Positions 1-6,068 of a DNA stretch of 6,068 bases are shown piece by piece. Position 1 is the first letter of the stretch. Each line of letters begins with the position of its first letter. Made by a program: the position numbers and the translations under genes. The notes beneath the pieces were generated by a model, which searched no databases, was not told where the DNA came from, and saw nothing but the letters and a program-made list of their open reading frames with translations. This DNA is from UBA8437 sp003445035 (GTDB lineage Bacteria > Planctomycetota > Planctomycetia > Planctomycetales > Planctomycetaceae): contig CALCHI010000248.1 of the NCBI GenBank assembly GCA_937901285.1, forward strand, positions 1 to 6,068, written 5' to 3'.

Positions 1-326
1 CCGCCGGAAGTCGCCAGACTCCCATACAGTTCCCGAGATTCGAGTGCCCAATCTCGAAACACCTGCGGGTGTGTGTGGCTGGTCTGACCGGCAAACAGGC
101 CGCCGGTGTTGTGTCCCGAAGCCCCGTGCGAAATGCCGTGGCTGTCCAGAACGCAAATGGAGCCTTCAAAACGTTGTCGTAGGCACCAGGCGGTGAAGAG
201 GCCAACCAGCCCGGCGCCGATGATCAGGACATCGGTGGTGCGTGGCAGTGCCGCGTCACCGGGGCTCTCGAGGAATTGTCGCTCTTCGAGCGAGAGGTCG
301 TGAAACCAGATCGACTCGACTTTCAT
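1..326 (-). CDS. FAD-dependent oxidoreductase (DAO-type fold), N-terminal part, truncated by window edge
   Basis: Reading leftward from the ATG at 326-324, the frame stays open for 108 residues and runs off the window. After about 30 residues (beginning MKVESIWFHDL) comes a Rossmann beta-alpha-beta unit: DVLIIGAGLVGLFTAW at 32-47, with G37-x-G39-x-x-G42 for the FAD pyrophosphate. A second strand ends in an acidic residue (CVLD, D61) that in this fold usually contacts the adenosine ribose. GASGHNTGGL at 68-77 matches the glycine-rich segment after the dinucleotide fold in DAO-family flavoenzymes (amino-acid or amine oxidases and dehydrogenases). No signal peptide is visible, so it is probably cytoplasmic. 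The ATG overlaps the transporter stop as ATGA (326-323), and no good Shine-Dalgarno precedes it, so translation is probably coupled. The substrate cannot be told because the substrate-binding half lies outside the window; an amino acid or amine is only a family-level guess. Confidence 0.88.
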   Translation of the reverse strand, partial: MKVESIWFHDLSLEERQFLESPGDAALPRTTDVLIIGAGLVGLFTAWCLRQRFEGSICVLDSHGISHGASGHNTGGLFAGQTSHTHPQVFRDWALESRELYGSLATSG

Positions 327-2008
327 GGCTGAGAAGTGTCGGGAGTTGTGGGAGAGGACGAACGGGAGATCCGGCAGTCGGGGAGATGTTGGCCGAGCCG
401 GAGGATGGCCTGTTGTGAGAGGGCCGCAGAGTCGGAGGCGGAGGGCAACACGAGGGTGCGGAGGTGAGTGAACCGCTGAAGATAACGGAGATCACCATCG
501 TTGATCTGGGAGCGGCCCATGTCGAGGTGTTCGATGCGACTGAGCTGGCGGAGTTGAGCGAGGTGGGATTGTGTGAGCGGATGGCCGCCGATCGTGGCTG
601 ACAGGACATGTCCGTCCGAATCAAAAACCAGGTCGGCATCAAGGTGAGCAGCGAGTGTGTCGGCGGCTTGGGTCTGAGCGGCAGTGGGCTGTGAACTTCC
701 CCAGTTGGACACGGTGTCATAGGTGGACGTGATGGCTCCCCAGGCTCCGGCAATGGCCAGGCCAAGCAAAAGACCCAGCACCACGTGTTCCCACCAGCGA
801 TTGCGAAATTCCGGCCCGATGTCATTACCACGAGAGCTGAGAATCCAGAGGCCGCCGGCGATAAGAGGCAGGAGGATGACCTGCAACGCGTTGACGACGA
901 GAGTCAGTGCCACGAAATCGGGCATTCCCGGAAGTGTCCAGATCAACGGTGAGATCAGGCACCAGCTGGCGACGGCCTGGTATAGCCGGGTTTTACGAAA
1001 ATCTGTGCCGGCAAGGCTGATGTCCGGCGAGTTGATGCGGAGCCAGCAATGACTGGCGAGCATCCCCAATCCGAGAGCATGACCTACCAGTGAAGTGAAA
1101 ACTGCGGCGAAGATGCCGGCGTAGAAGACCAGTTCACCGAGTCGGCCCAATCGCGTTCCCAGCAGCCAGGGCAGGTCGTCCATCGTGTCGATGGTGCCAC
1201 CGTCGGCATGCAGGGTCTCTGCGCCGAGGGTCCAGATCGACAGGTCGAGAATCAGCATCACGGCCATGGCGAGTAGAAAGTCGTAGAACTGAAGTTTTCG
1301 GAACTGAGGGCCCCGCCATCCCTTGCTGTCGATGAAGTAGGGGTAGACCAGGTTCATTAGCGATCCGCCCACGGCACCGATCATCCCCATCGCGACCAGA
1401 AGCGGGCCGTAGTGACCGGTTTTTTCGGGAATCTCCAGGGAAACCAGTCCCCGGAGGATACCGGCGGGACTGGGTCCGACCATCACGGCCGTTCCCACGA
1501 ACGCGATCGAAAGCAGTAGAAGCAGGATCTTGAAAACAACTTCGATCCTCTGAAAGGCCGGGCGAAAGACCAGCAGCAGTGCGATGCCGTTCCAGGCGAG
1601 AGCCCAACCCCAGACGCTGCCGATTCCGGTCGCATTGCGACAGGCCTCGCCGATCCCCCGGGTCATGTAGGAGCCGTAGAGGTGGCCCATCAACACGGCG
1701 GCGATCAGCAGAAGTGGCGCGTACGCTCGGTGTATTCTGCAGAGGCCGTCCAGCAGGTGTTCACCGCGAGGGTTACACAGTTGGTATCGGGCGATCACCG
1801 AGACCATAACCCAACGCATGCCGACGGCCAGCACGAGGACCCACATTAACGAGTAGCCAAAATCAGCGCCGGCGGTTCCCATCTCCACGATGTCACCGGC
1901 GCCCAGCCACGTCAGGACAACGACAAGTCCGGGACCGAACGAGCGAAGATACTCGAAGAAAGTCCGTGGGATCGGCGTGTCACCGGATGGGGGTGGGGCG
2001 GCGGTCAC
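323..2008 (-). CDS. Nramp-related (SLC11-like) membrane transporter with C-terminal leucine-rich repeats
   Basis: 561 residues. I place about 11 hydrophobic helices: roughly 26-43, 52-72, 96-116, 131-149, 155-178, 201-226, 241-262, 292-318, 341-360, 364-390 and 406-428, the usual bacterial Nramp number. Helix 1 aligns without gaps to Nramp helix 1 (GPG at 25-27, GYSLMW at 51-56), but the metal-binding DPGN is replaced by GAGD (36-39). In helix 6 the ligand methionine of the A-x-x-M-P-H motif appears kept as M218, while Pro-His is Asn-Leu (N219, L220). The acidic helix-3 motif of proton-coupled Nramps is not visible. Membership of the fold is therefore well supported, but classical Mn/Fe uptake (MntH) is not, and the substrate is unknown. 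Residues 454-547 form an LRR domain, followed by a Ser/Thr/Pro-rich tail. The start is GTG at 2008-2006, overlapping the M81 stop as GTGA; the next in-frame Met is residue 44, inside helix 1, so GTG is preferred. The stop overlaps the next gene's ATG. Confidence 0.87.
   Translation of the reverse strand: MTAAPPPSGDTPIPRTFFEYLRSFGPGLVVVLTWLGAGDIVEMGTAGADFGYSLMWVLVLAVGMRWVMVSVIARYQLCNPRGEHLLDGLCRIHRAYAPLLLIAAVLMGHLYGSYMTRGIGEACRNATGIGSVWGWALAWNGIALLLVFRPAFQRIEVVFKILLLLLSIAFVGTAVMVGPSPAGILRGLVSLEIPEKTGHYGPLLVAMGMIGAVGGSLMNLVYPYFIDSKGWRGPQFRKLQFYDFLLAMAVMLILDLSIWTLGAETLHADGGTIDTMDDLPWLLGTRLGRLGELVFYAGIFAAVFTSLVGHALGLGMLASHCWLRINSPDISLAGTDFRKTRLYQAVASWCLISPLIWTLPGMPDFVALTLVVNALQVILLPLIAGGLWILSSRGNDIGPEFRNRWWEHVVLGLLLGLAIAGAWGAITSTYDTVSNWGSSQPTAAQTQAADTLAAHLDADLVFDSDGHVLSATIGGHPLTQSHLAQLRQLSRIEHLDMGRSQINDGDLRYLQRFTHLRTLVLPSASDSAALSQQAILRLGQHLPDCRISRSSSPTTPDTSQP
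368..649 (-). other. Leucine-rich-repeat domain at the C-terminus of the Nramp-related transporter
   Basis: Protein domain within the transporter, residues about 454-547. A lead-in (LVFDSDGHVLSATIGG) resembles the strand that precedes many planctomycete LRR arrays. Two 24-residue repeats follow: 478-501, with the core IEHLDMGRSQ, and 502-525, beginning INDGDLRYL and containing LRTLVL. A third partial unit ends in LPDCRI (542-547), a closing motif common in planctomycete LRR proteins. With 11 transmembrane helices and a cytoplasmic N-terminus, as usual for bacterial Nramps, the domain would face the periplasm. LRRs generally bind proteins, so a partner-binding or sensing role is plausible but inferred. 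Confidence 0.75.
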
Positions 2009-3531
2009 GATGGTAACGGGGCCTCAGGAACAAACGCGGGCGTAGGGACGTGCTCGTCGAGAGGGAATATTGGCCGAGGGCAGCGGGAAAACGGAAGCGA
2101 ATGGAGATTGGCGCTGGTGGAGCCTGGCACGTCGACCGCCAGGATCGCCGCGGCGATCGACTCGTAGTGCGTGCGAAAGCCGTTGGGGGACTTGGCGACA
2201 ACCATGTCGTAGCTGGCGGGGTCCAGTCCATGGGAGGTGAAGACTGCCTGGCCCACGACGTAAACGCTTCGCTCAGTCACCAACGCGTCCACATGGCCAT
2301 TGTCGGTGGCAATTCGCAGAACGGCCGTGGCCCCGGCAGTCTCGGGTTTCCCGGACTCGTAAGTGAAGTGCCCGTCATGAATGCTCAGGACAGTGGCGGT
2401 GACCGGCAGCGGGACAAATCGCCCGGGATCCCTGGTGCCCCCCAGCGACACCTCCACAGAGGCGCCGACACCCGCGTCTGTTGCCGCGTGTGCGGCTGGG
2501 GCGTCGACGACGCTCAGCAATGCGGTTCCCTGGAATGATGAGGAGACGTCGGCCGACCGGCCGATCAGGCCGGACAGGATCGCATTGCTGTCGCCGGAGG
2601 CCCCGCTGGCTGTCGCGTCGGCGGCGTCGGAAAATACGGTGAGTCCCTGCGTGTTGTTGGACGTGGAAATGGCGGTCTCCAGGGACACGAGTTCGGCCTC
2701 GAGACGCTCTCGCTGATCCCAGAGGAACTTGGCGATTCGTTCGGCGGCCTGGTCGGCCAAAGACTGATCAGCGTTGGTGGTGATTTCGACCCAGGATTTG
2801 AGTCCCGGGACGTCGGTGAATGGGTTTCCGATCAGCACTCCAGCGGCGAGTCCGGACCCGGAGTTCTCAACGTCCTGGCACATGCGGATGGCGTCGCCAA
2901 ACAGGCCGGTCGCTGTAAGAAGTTCGTCACCTCGCACCAGCATGGGCAATGAAATGCGGGCGTTGGTGGGTGTTGCCTCGCCACGTATCAACCGCAGCAG
3001 TGCGGAGGCGGAACGACGTCCTGTTTCGTACTGATCCGTATGGGGATAAGTGTGGAACGGAACGAAAACATCCGCGTTCTGGTGCATCAACGGTGTGAAA
3101 ATGGCGTGGAGGTCAAGTGAGACAACTGTGGGAATCGTGTCGCCGAGGACGTCGTGAGCGCGTTTCAGGATGCGGCCCTCGGGGTCGCCTTCCTGTTCGC
3201 CAGCCATGGCACCGTGAAGGCAGAAATAGACAGCGTCGATGTCGGAGTGATGTGTCACCGCTTCAGTGAACTCATCGATGAGGCGGTCGAGATCGCTGTC
3301 CCGGATCGGACCGCCGGAGACGGCCCAGGCTGCCATTCCGCCAATTGGGAGGATCTCCTCCTCGGCGTCAGAGAACACGTCAAGAGCTCCGGCGATCTCG
3401 GTGTCGGTTCCACGACGTGCCGAAAGCAGGTCGTCGCCGTGCGCCTGATGAAAGTCCTCGTAGAGTGTCAGTCGAGGATTGAAGACCGAGGTTTCCTGTT
3501 TGATTTCAGCTAAGAGGATGCGAACGGGCAT
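2005..3531 (-). CDS. M81-family (MlrC-like) metallohydrolase
   Basis: 508 residues, within the usual range of about 490-510 for the family. The N-terminus (MPVRILLAEIKQETSVFNP) is the classic MlrC opening, which fixes the start at the ATG 3531-3529; in-frame starts at 3591 and 3570 would add 20 or 13 non-conserved residues. CLHGAMAGE (104-112) and DPEG (116-119) match the family core. D140-L-H142, with H164 of YPHTDQYETG 24 residues after D140, has the D-x-H...H spacing of the MlrC zinc site. ASGASGDSN is a slightly altered form of the family's GGGAPGD-type loop, and the C-terminus carries RPIFPLD (486-492). No signal peptide is seen, so it is probably cytoplasmic. The namesake MlrC hydrolyses linearised microcystin, but most family members are uncharacterised and nothing here indicates microcystin use. 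It follows the TPR gene after 66 bp with only a weak AGGG ribosome site, and its stop overlaps the transporter GTG. Confidence 0.92.
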   Translation of the reverse strand: MPVRILLAEIKQETSVFNPRLTLYEDFHQAHGDDLLSARRGTDTEIAGALDVFSDAEEEILPIGGMAAWAVSGGPIRDSDLDRLIDEFTEAVTHHSDIDAVYFCLHGAMAGEQEGDPEGRILKRAHDVLGDTIPTVVSLDLHAIFTPLMHQNADVFVPFHTYPHTDQYETGRRSASALLRLIRGEATPTNARISLPMLVRGDELLTATGLFGDAIRMCQDVENSGSGLAAGVLIGNPFTDVPGLKSWVEITTNADQSLADQAAERIAKFLWDQRERLEAELVSLETAISTSNNTQGLTVFSDAADATASGASGDSNAILSGLIGRSADVSSSFQGTALLSVVDAPAAHAATDAGVGASVEVSLGGTRDPGRFVPLPVTATVLSIHDGHFTYESGKPETAGATAVLRIATDNGHVDALVTERSVYVVGQAVFTSHGLDPASYDMVVAKSPNGFRTHYESIAAAILAVDVPGSTSANLHSLPFSRCPRPIFPLDEHVPTPAFVPEAPLPS

Positions 3532-3551
3532 AAGAAAACCCTGGTGCAGAA

Positions 3552-3571
3552 AATGACTGGGGCGAGTCATT
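3552..3571 (-). repeat. 7-bp inverted repeat in the gap between the TPR and M81 genes
   Basis: On the minus strand AATGACT and AGTCATT are perfect inverted copies separated by six bases (CGCCCC). They lie 20 bases upstream of the M81 start. A TACAAT hexamer (3574-3569) overlaps the upstream arm. The run after the second arm is only TTTTC-like and the stem is AT-rich, so this is a poor intrinsic terminator. It could be an operator at an internal promoter, an mRNA-processing hairpin, or chance. The gap is the largest in the gene cluster. Confidence 0.4.
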
Positions 3572-3597
3572 GTACCGTCGCCACACCGCACTCGCAG

Positions 3598-4812
3598 CTA
3601 GGACGCAGTTGCGGGTCGGCGCCCCTGGGCTTGACGGATCCGTTGTAGCCAGCGAACGGCCTCCGTCACCAGAGGGTCCCTGCGGCCAGCCTTGTCGACG
3701 CGGGCCTTGAGAACCTCGGTCATTTTCTGTTGTGCTCCGGTGTAATCCTGCTGGAGATGCAGGAGTTGGCCTTCGAAATACGTCACCAGCAGTTCGTCGG
3801 CGATCTGGTTGCGATAGCGGTTCAATTGCTGTTCGGCCAGGCCGGTGGAACCCGCCTGCAAGGGAAGCGTGATCGCAGCCTGGATCAATGGCCAGCGGTC
3901 GTCGTGGGCTCGGCGGTGAAGTGCCTTGGAATCGATTGCCGTTGCGAGAATCTGACAAGCCGACGTCAATTTGTGGTTGGTTGCGAGGTAACGGGCGTGC
4001 TGGGCGATCAGGGCGATACGGCCGGGAAATCGGCTGCGTAGCTTGCGGAAGGTGGCGTCGTGTGACCGCGACGTGCTGGCGGTGGCCAGCGCGGACGCAT
4101 ACAACTCGGCAGACAATGGGTCGTCGGGGCTGCGAAGGTACAGCCGATGGCCGCGGCGAATCGATTCGTCCTGTTCGCCGAGGGCCATCAATAGGCGGAC
4201 CTCTCGCCGTTCCATGACAACATTTTCCGGATTGCGTTTCCGGATCAGTCGGACCAGCCTCAAGGCGGCCGCCGCCTGGTCGTATTCGACCGCGAAGTCG
4301 AGCAGTTCGGGGTGAAATTCGGGAATCTCGGACGCGAGGGCCAAAGCGGTTTCCAACGCGCGGGCGGCTCGAGAGCGATGAGCGGCAGCCGCTTCGTGGC
4401 GAGCATCTGCTGTCAGTCGAACCGCGAGTGCTTCATAAGCGTAAACGCAGGAAAGTCGGACCAGGGGGTCCGATGGATGGTCGAGTTCGAGAGCGATCAG
4501 TTTGTCGGCGGCTGGCAGATTCCGAGCGAAGAGTTGGAGTCGCAGCAGGCAGGCTCGAGTGCGAGGTTCATCAGAATCGTCAAGTGCCGTTTCGAATTCG
4601 CCGCGGGCGGCATCGAGCTTGTCGAGTTGCAGCAGGGCAACGCCGCGGAGGTAGTGGATATTGCTCGAACCCGTGAGCCCGGCCAGGGTGTCCAGTGCTG
4701 ACGCCGCATCGGATCGCTGGAGGTCATCTCGGGCCTGTTGGAGTTGCGGAATCGGAGCCGGAGTACCGCAACCGGACAGAAGTACGATGATAAGGACGAG
4801 GCGACGGGCCAT
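3598..4812 (-). CDS. TPR-containing lipoprotein of unknown specific function
   Basis: 404 residues. The N-terminus is a short lipoprotein signal: MARR, then a hydrophobic stretch ending in the lipobox LSGC, with C15 the predicted lipidated residue. The rest is almost entirely alpha-helical with TPR-like helix pairs. The clearest is at about 51-77 (NIHYLRGVALLQLDKLDAARGEFETAL pattern, shown here only by its spacing of small and large residues); further candidates are at about 144-160, 200-225 and 340-368 (FEGQLLHLQQDYTGAQQKM). This suggests a membrane-tethered scaffold facing the periplasm. No catalytic motif is visible. Its ATG directly follows the TGA of the DUF1559 gene (TGAATG), with a strong Shine-Dalgarno inside that gene's last codons, so the two are probably translated together and may act together at the envelope. 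Other TPR-like solenoids, such as Sel1 or PilF-like proteins, cannot be excluded. Confidence 0.85.
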   Translation of the reverse strand: MARRLVLIIVLLSGCGTPAPIPQLQQARDDLQRSDAASALDTLAGLTGSSNIHYLRGVALLQLDKLDAARGEFETALDDSDEPRTRACLLRLQLFARNLPAADKLIALELDHPSDPLVRLSCVYAYEALAVRLTADARHEAAAAHRSRAARALETALALASEIPEFHPELLDFAVEYDQAAAALRLVRLIRKRNPENVVMERREVRLLMALGEQDESIRRGHRLYLRSPDDPLSAELYASALATASTSRSHDATFRKLRSRFPGRIALIAQHARYLATNHKLTSACQILATAIDSKALHRRAHDDRWPLIQAAITLPLQAGSTGLAEQQLNRYRNQIADELLVTYFEGQLLHLQQDYTGAQQKMTEVLKARVDKAGRRDPLVTEAVRWLQRIRQAQGRRPATAS

Positions 4813-5931
4813 TCAGAACCCTCCCCCGGTCACTTCATTGCCCTCGATAGTGGAAAGCGCCTGATAAAGCGCCTGGTCGATCGATTCGTTGATGAAGCGA
4901 ACCGAGCCGTCCCCGATCAGGAAATGGGTGCCGCCGACGTGTGTGGACTGGAACGAGTACAGCGGGCGTTCGTCGGGCGAGCGGCCAAGTTGCATAGGGA
5001 GGGGATTCATCGGGAAGGAGGTGCCGATGGCTCCAGTTGAATCAGGACAATCCGGAAGCCGTACGTCAGCAGTGACGGCGTAGGGGCCGGCAACCCAGTA
5101 GGAATTGGGGACACCAATCCCCCCTGTCGGTGCGAAATACGAGACGGCCGCCATGGCCCAAGGGTATTCGACTGGCAGGACAGGGGTTTGTCCTGAGGGG
5201 CCCTCGTAGGTCAGTCGGCTGCCGGCCTTTTCACCGACGAAAAGTGTCTGCGAGGTGCCGTCGCGAACATCCGCCACGCGGCATCTGCTGTTGTAGCCGA
5301 ATGGGCCGCGGCTGCGGGCCGGCCAATCGGACCAAAAATGTAACAAGCCGCGCGGGCAGTTGGCCGCTGCGGTGTTTGGCAAGGCACTGATGCGGTCGGC
5401 GCCGTGATTGAACGAATAGTCGGTGGGAGACCCGGCCATCCAGTGTGAGGCGGCTCCAGAACCGTTGCCGCCGCCGATTGTCGTCCCCAACCGCGTGACG
5501 GAGGGGCAGATCAGAAGTGGGATGGGTGTCTGGTTGAGCGGCCACATGCTGCGGTCGGAAGAATCAACAAGACTGGAAATCCACGTTTTGTCAAAATCGT
5601 AGGACTCATAAAGAGGGCGTTGGTCGATATGTGGCAGCAGCAGGTGGTAGCCGGTCCAGTGGCTGCGGTACTGGAGTCCGCCGCCTGATGTCGGAGCTGG
5701 AGGGTTTTCGTCTTCCTGGCGAACGAAGCTCGGCGGAAACAGGCCGTGCACGGAGTGGTAGTTGTGCAATGCCAGCCCGAGCTGTTTGAGTTGGCTCCTG
5801 CACTGCAAGGCTCGGGCGCGGCCACGGGCTTGTTGAACCGCCGGCAGCAACAACGCAAAAAGGATCGCGATCACGGCGATCACCACGAGCAACTCGATCA
5901 GCGTGAATGCTGGCCGGCGACGACTGCCCAT
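4813..5931 (-). CDS. DUF1559 protein with prepilin-type N-terminal cleavage/methylation segment
   Basis: 372 residues from the ATG at 5931-5929. The N-terminus is a class III prepilin-like signal: basic GSRRRPA, then FTLIELLVVIAVIAILFALL with the conserved Glu at position +5 of the predicted mature protein (E13). Cleavage would fall between A8 and F9; the -1 residue is Ala rather than the usual Gly. LLPAVQQARGRAR and the N-x-H-S-region (LALHNYHSVHGLFPPS, 53-68) are standard DUF1559 sequence. VRDGTSQTLFVGEKA (222-236) and the C-terminal H331-x9-D341-G342 signature, then SVRFI, confirm the family. These planctomycete proteins resemble type II secretion pseudopilins; their function is not established. 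An in-frame TTG at 5967 would add 12 residues ahead of the basic segment and is less likely. The gene is first in the visible cluster and ends directly against the TPR lipoprotein start. Confidence 0.93.
   Translation of the reverse strand: MGSRRRPAFTLIELLVVIAVIAILFALLLPAVQQARGRARALQCRSQLKQLGLALHNYHSVHGLFPPSFVRQEDENPPAPTSGGGLQYRSHWTGYHLLLPHIDQRPLYESYDFDKTWISSLVDSSDRSMWPLNQTPIPLLICPSVTRLGTTIGGGNGSGAASHWMAGSPTDYSFNHGADRISALPNTAAANCPRGLLHFWSDWPARSRGPFGYNSRCRVADVRDGTSQTLFVGEKAGSRLTYEGPSGQTPVLPVEYPWAMAAVSYFAPTGGIGVPNSYWVAGPYAVTADVRLPDCPDSTGAIGTSFPMNPLPMQLGRSPDERPLYSFQSTHVGGTHFLIGDGSVRFINESIDQALYQALSTIEGNEVTGGGF
4819..4827 (-). promoter_or_regulatory. Ribosome binding site of the TPR lipoprotein gene, inside the DUF1559 coding end
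   Basis: The minus strand reads GGGGGAGGG, with the GGAGG core seven bases before the ATG at 4812. It lies wholly within the final Gly-Gly-Phe codons of the upstream gene. The TPR gene can therefore be re-initiated by ribosomes that terminate on the abutting stop. This is the best Shine-Dalgarno in the window. Confidence 0.75.
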
Positions 5932-6050
5932 GGGAATTGACTCGTTGAAACAGCGGGTGCGGGCCAACTGGTTTCCGCGGGGGGCGGTTGGTGCAAAACA
6001 TGCCGGCGCCCTGAAAACGGCCGGAGGTGTCTCGCATGACTGGTTGCCGA

Positions 6051-6062
6051 ATTGTATGTCAA
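6051..6062 (-). promoter_or_regulatory. Possible promoter element upstream of the DUF1559 gene
   Basis: The minus strand reads TTGACA immediately followed by TACAAT. Either TACAAT serves as a -10 box with its -35 beyond the window edge, or TTGACA is a -35 with a poor -10 (TCATGC) 17 bases later. Transcription from here would give a leader of roughly 110 bases before the ATG at 5931. I see no riboswitch or clear hairpin in that leader. Planctomycete promoter consensus sequences are not well defined, so this is weak evidence. Confidence 0.25.
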
Positions 6063-6068
6063 GTTCCC

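Noticed and set aside
323..2008. Naming the transporter MntH (proton-coupled manganese transporter)
   Set aside because: The DPGN and MPH motifs that define canonical Mn/Fe Nramps are absent, so only membership of the broader fold is supported.
2050..2538. 162-codon plus-strand open frame opposite the M81 C-terminal half
   Set aside because: The opposite strand carries the conserved M81 C-terminal region; this frame shows no family motif and has no partner genes on the plus strand.
3154..3513. 119-codon plus-strand open frame opposite the M81 gene
   Set aside because: It lies wholly antisense to a gene with clear family motifs, has no recognisable domain, and is expected by chance in GC-rich coding DNA.
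2005..3531. Calling the M81 protein a microcystinase (MlrC) with mlr-type context
   Set aside because: No mlrA, mlrB or mlrD-like gene is seen nearby, and M81 proteins are widespread in bacteria without known microcystin metabolism.
3552..3571. Intrinsic terminator after the TPR gene
   Set aside because: The stem is short and AT-rich and is followed by only a brief T run, so it does not resemble a functional rho-independent terminator.
3532..3591. Longer N-terminus of the M81 protein (starts at 3591 or 3570)
   Set aside because: The family's conserved opening begins exactly at the Met encoded at 3531-3529; the extra residues are not family-like and use the intergenic inverted repeat as coding sequence.
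4312..4701. 129-codon plus-strand open frame opposite the TPR gene
   Set aside because: Antisense shadow of a well-supported gene; its composition mirrors the opposite codons and no domain is recognised.
5606..6037. 143-codon minus-strand frame starting in the leader and overlapping the DUF1559 gene
   Set aside because: It runs out of frame through the strongly conserved prepilin and DUF1559 sequence, is Arg/Pro-rich, and shows no domain. A short leader peptide starting at its ATG cannot be excluded but has no positive support.

Overview
The window looks like a piece of a planctomycete chromosome. It is GC-rich (about 58-60% by eye, not counted). It encodes a DUF1559 protein with a prepilin-type N-terminus and an H-x9-DG signature, a family strongly expanded in Planctomycetota. 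A neighbouring membrane protein ends in leucine-rich repeats that close with an LPDCRI motif, which is also typical of planctomycetes. Genus and species cannot be read from the sequence.

All supported genes lie on the minus strand and are tightly packed. In transcription order, right to left, they are: a leader of about 137 bp with a possible -10/-35-like element near the right edge; a DUF1559 pseudopilin-like protein (5931-4813); a TPR lipoprotein (4812-3598) whose ATG directly abuts the preceding stop; a 66-bp gap containing a 7-bp inverted repeat; an M81/MlrC-type metallohydrolase (3531-2005); an Nramp-related membrane transporter with a C-terminal leucine-rich-repeat domain (2008-323) that starts on a GTG overlapping the previous stop; and the N-terminal 108 residues of a FAD-dependent oxidoreductase (326 to beyond position 1) that starts on an ATG overlapping the transporter stop. 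No stretch over 300 bases lacks a gene. I saw no tRNA, rRNA, CRISPR array, insertion sequence or convincing terminator.

The layout suggests two translationally linked modules. Module 1 is cell-envelope: the DUF1559 protein is anchored by its N-terminal helix and the TPR lipoprotein by a lipidated cysteine. Module 2 is metabolic or transport: a soluble metal-dependent hydrolase, an 11-helix transporter and a FAD oxidoreductase joined by two 4-base start/stop overlaps. The modules may share one transcript or be separated by regulation in the 66-bp gap. What module 2 processes is unknown. The transporter has lost the canonical Nramp metal-binding DPGN motif (it reads GAGD) and the MPH motif, while carrying an LRR domain predicted to lie outside the cytoplasm. 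This altered transporter, coupled to an M81 hydrolase and an oxidoreductase, is the most unusual part of the window.
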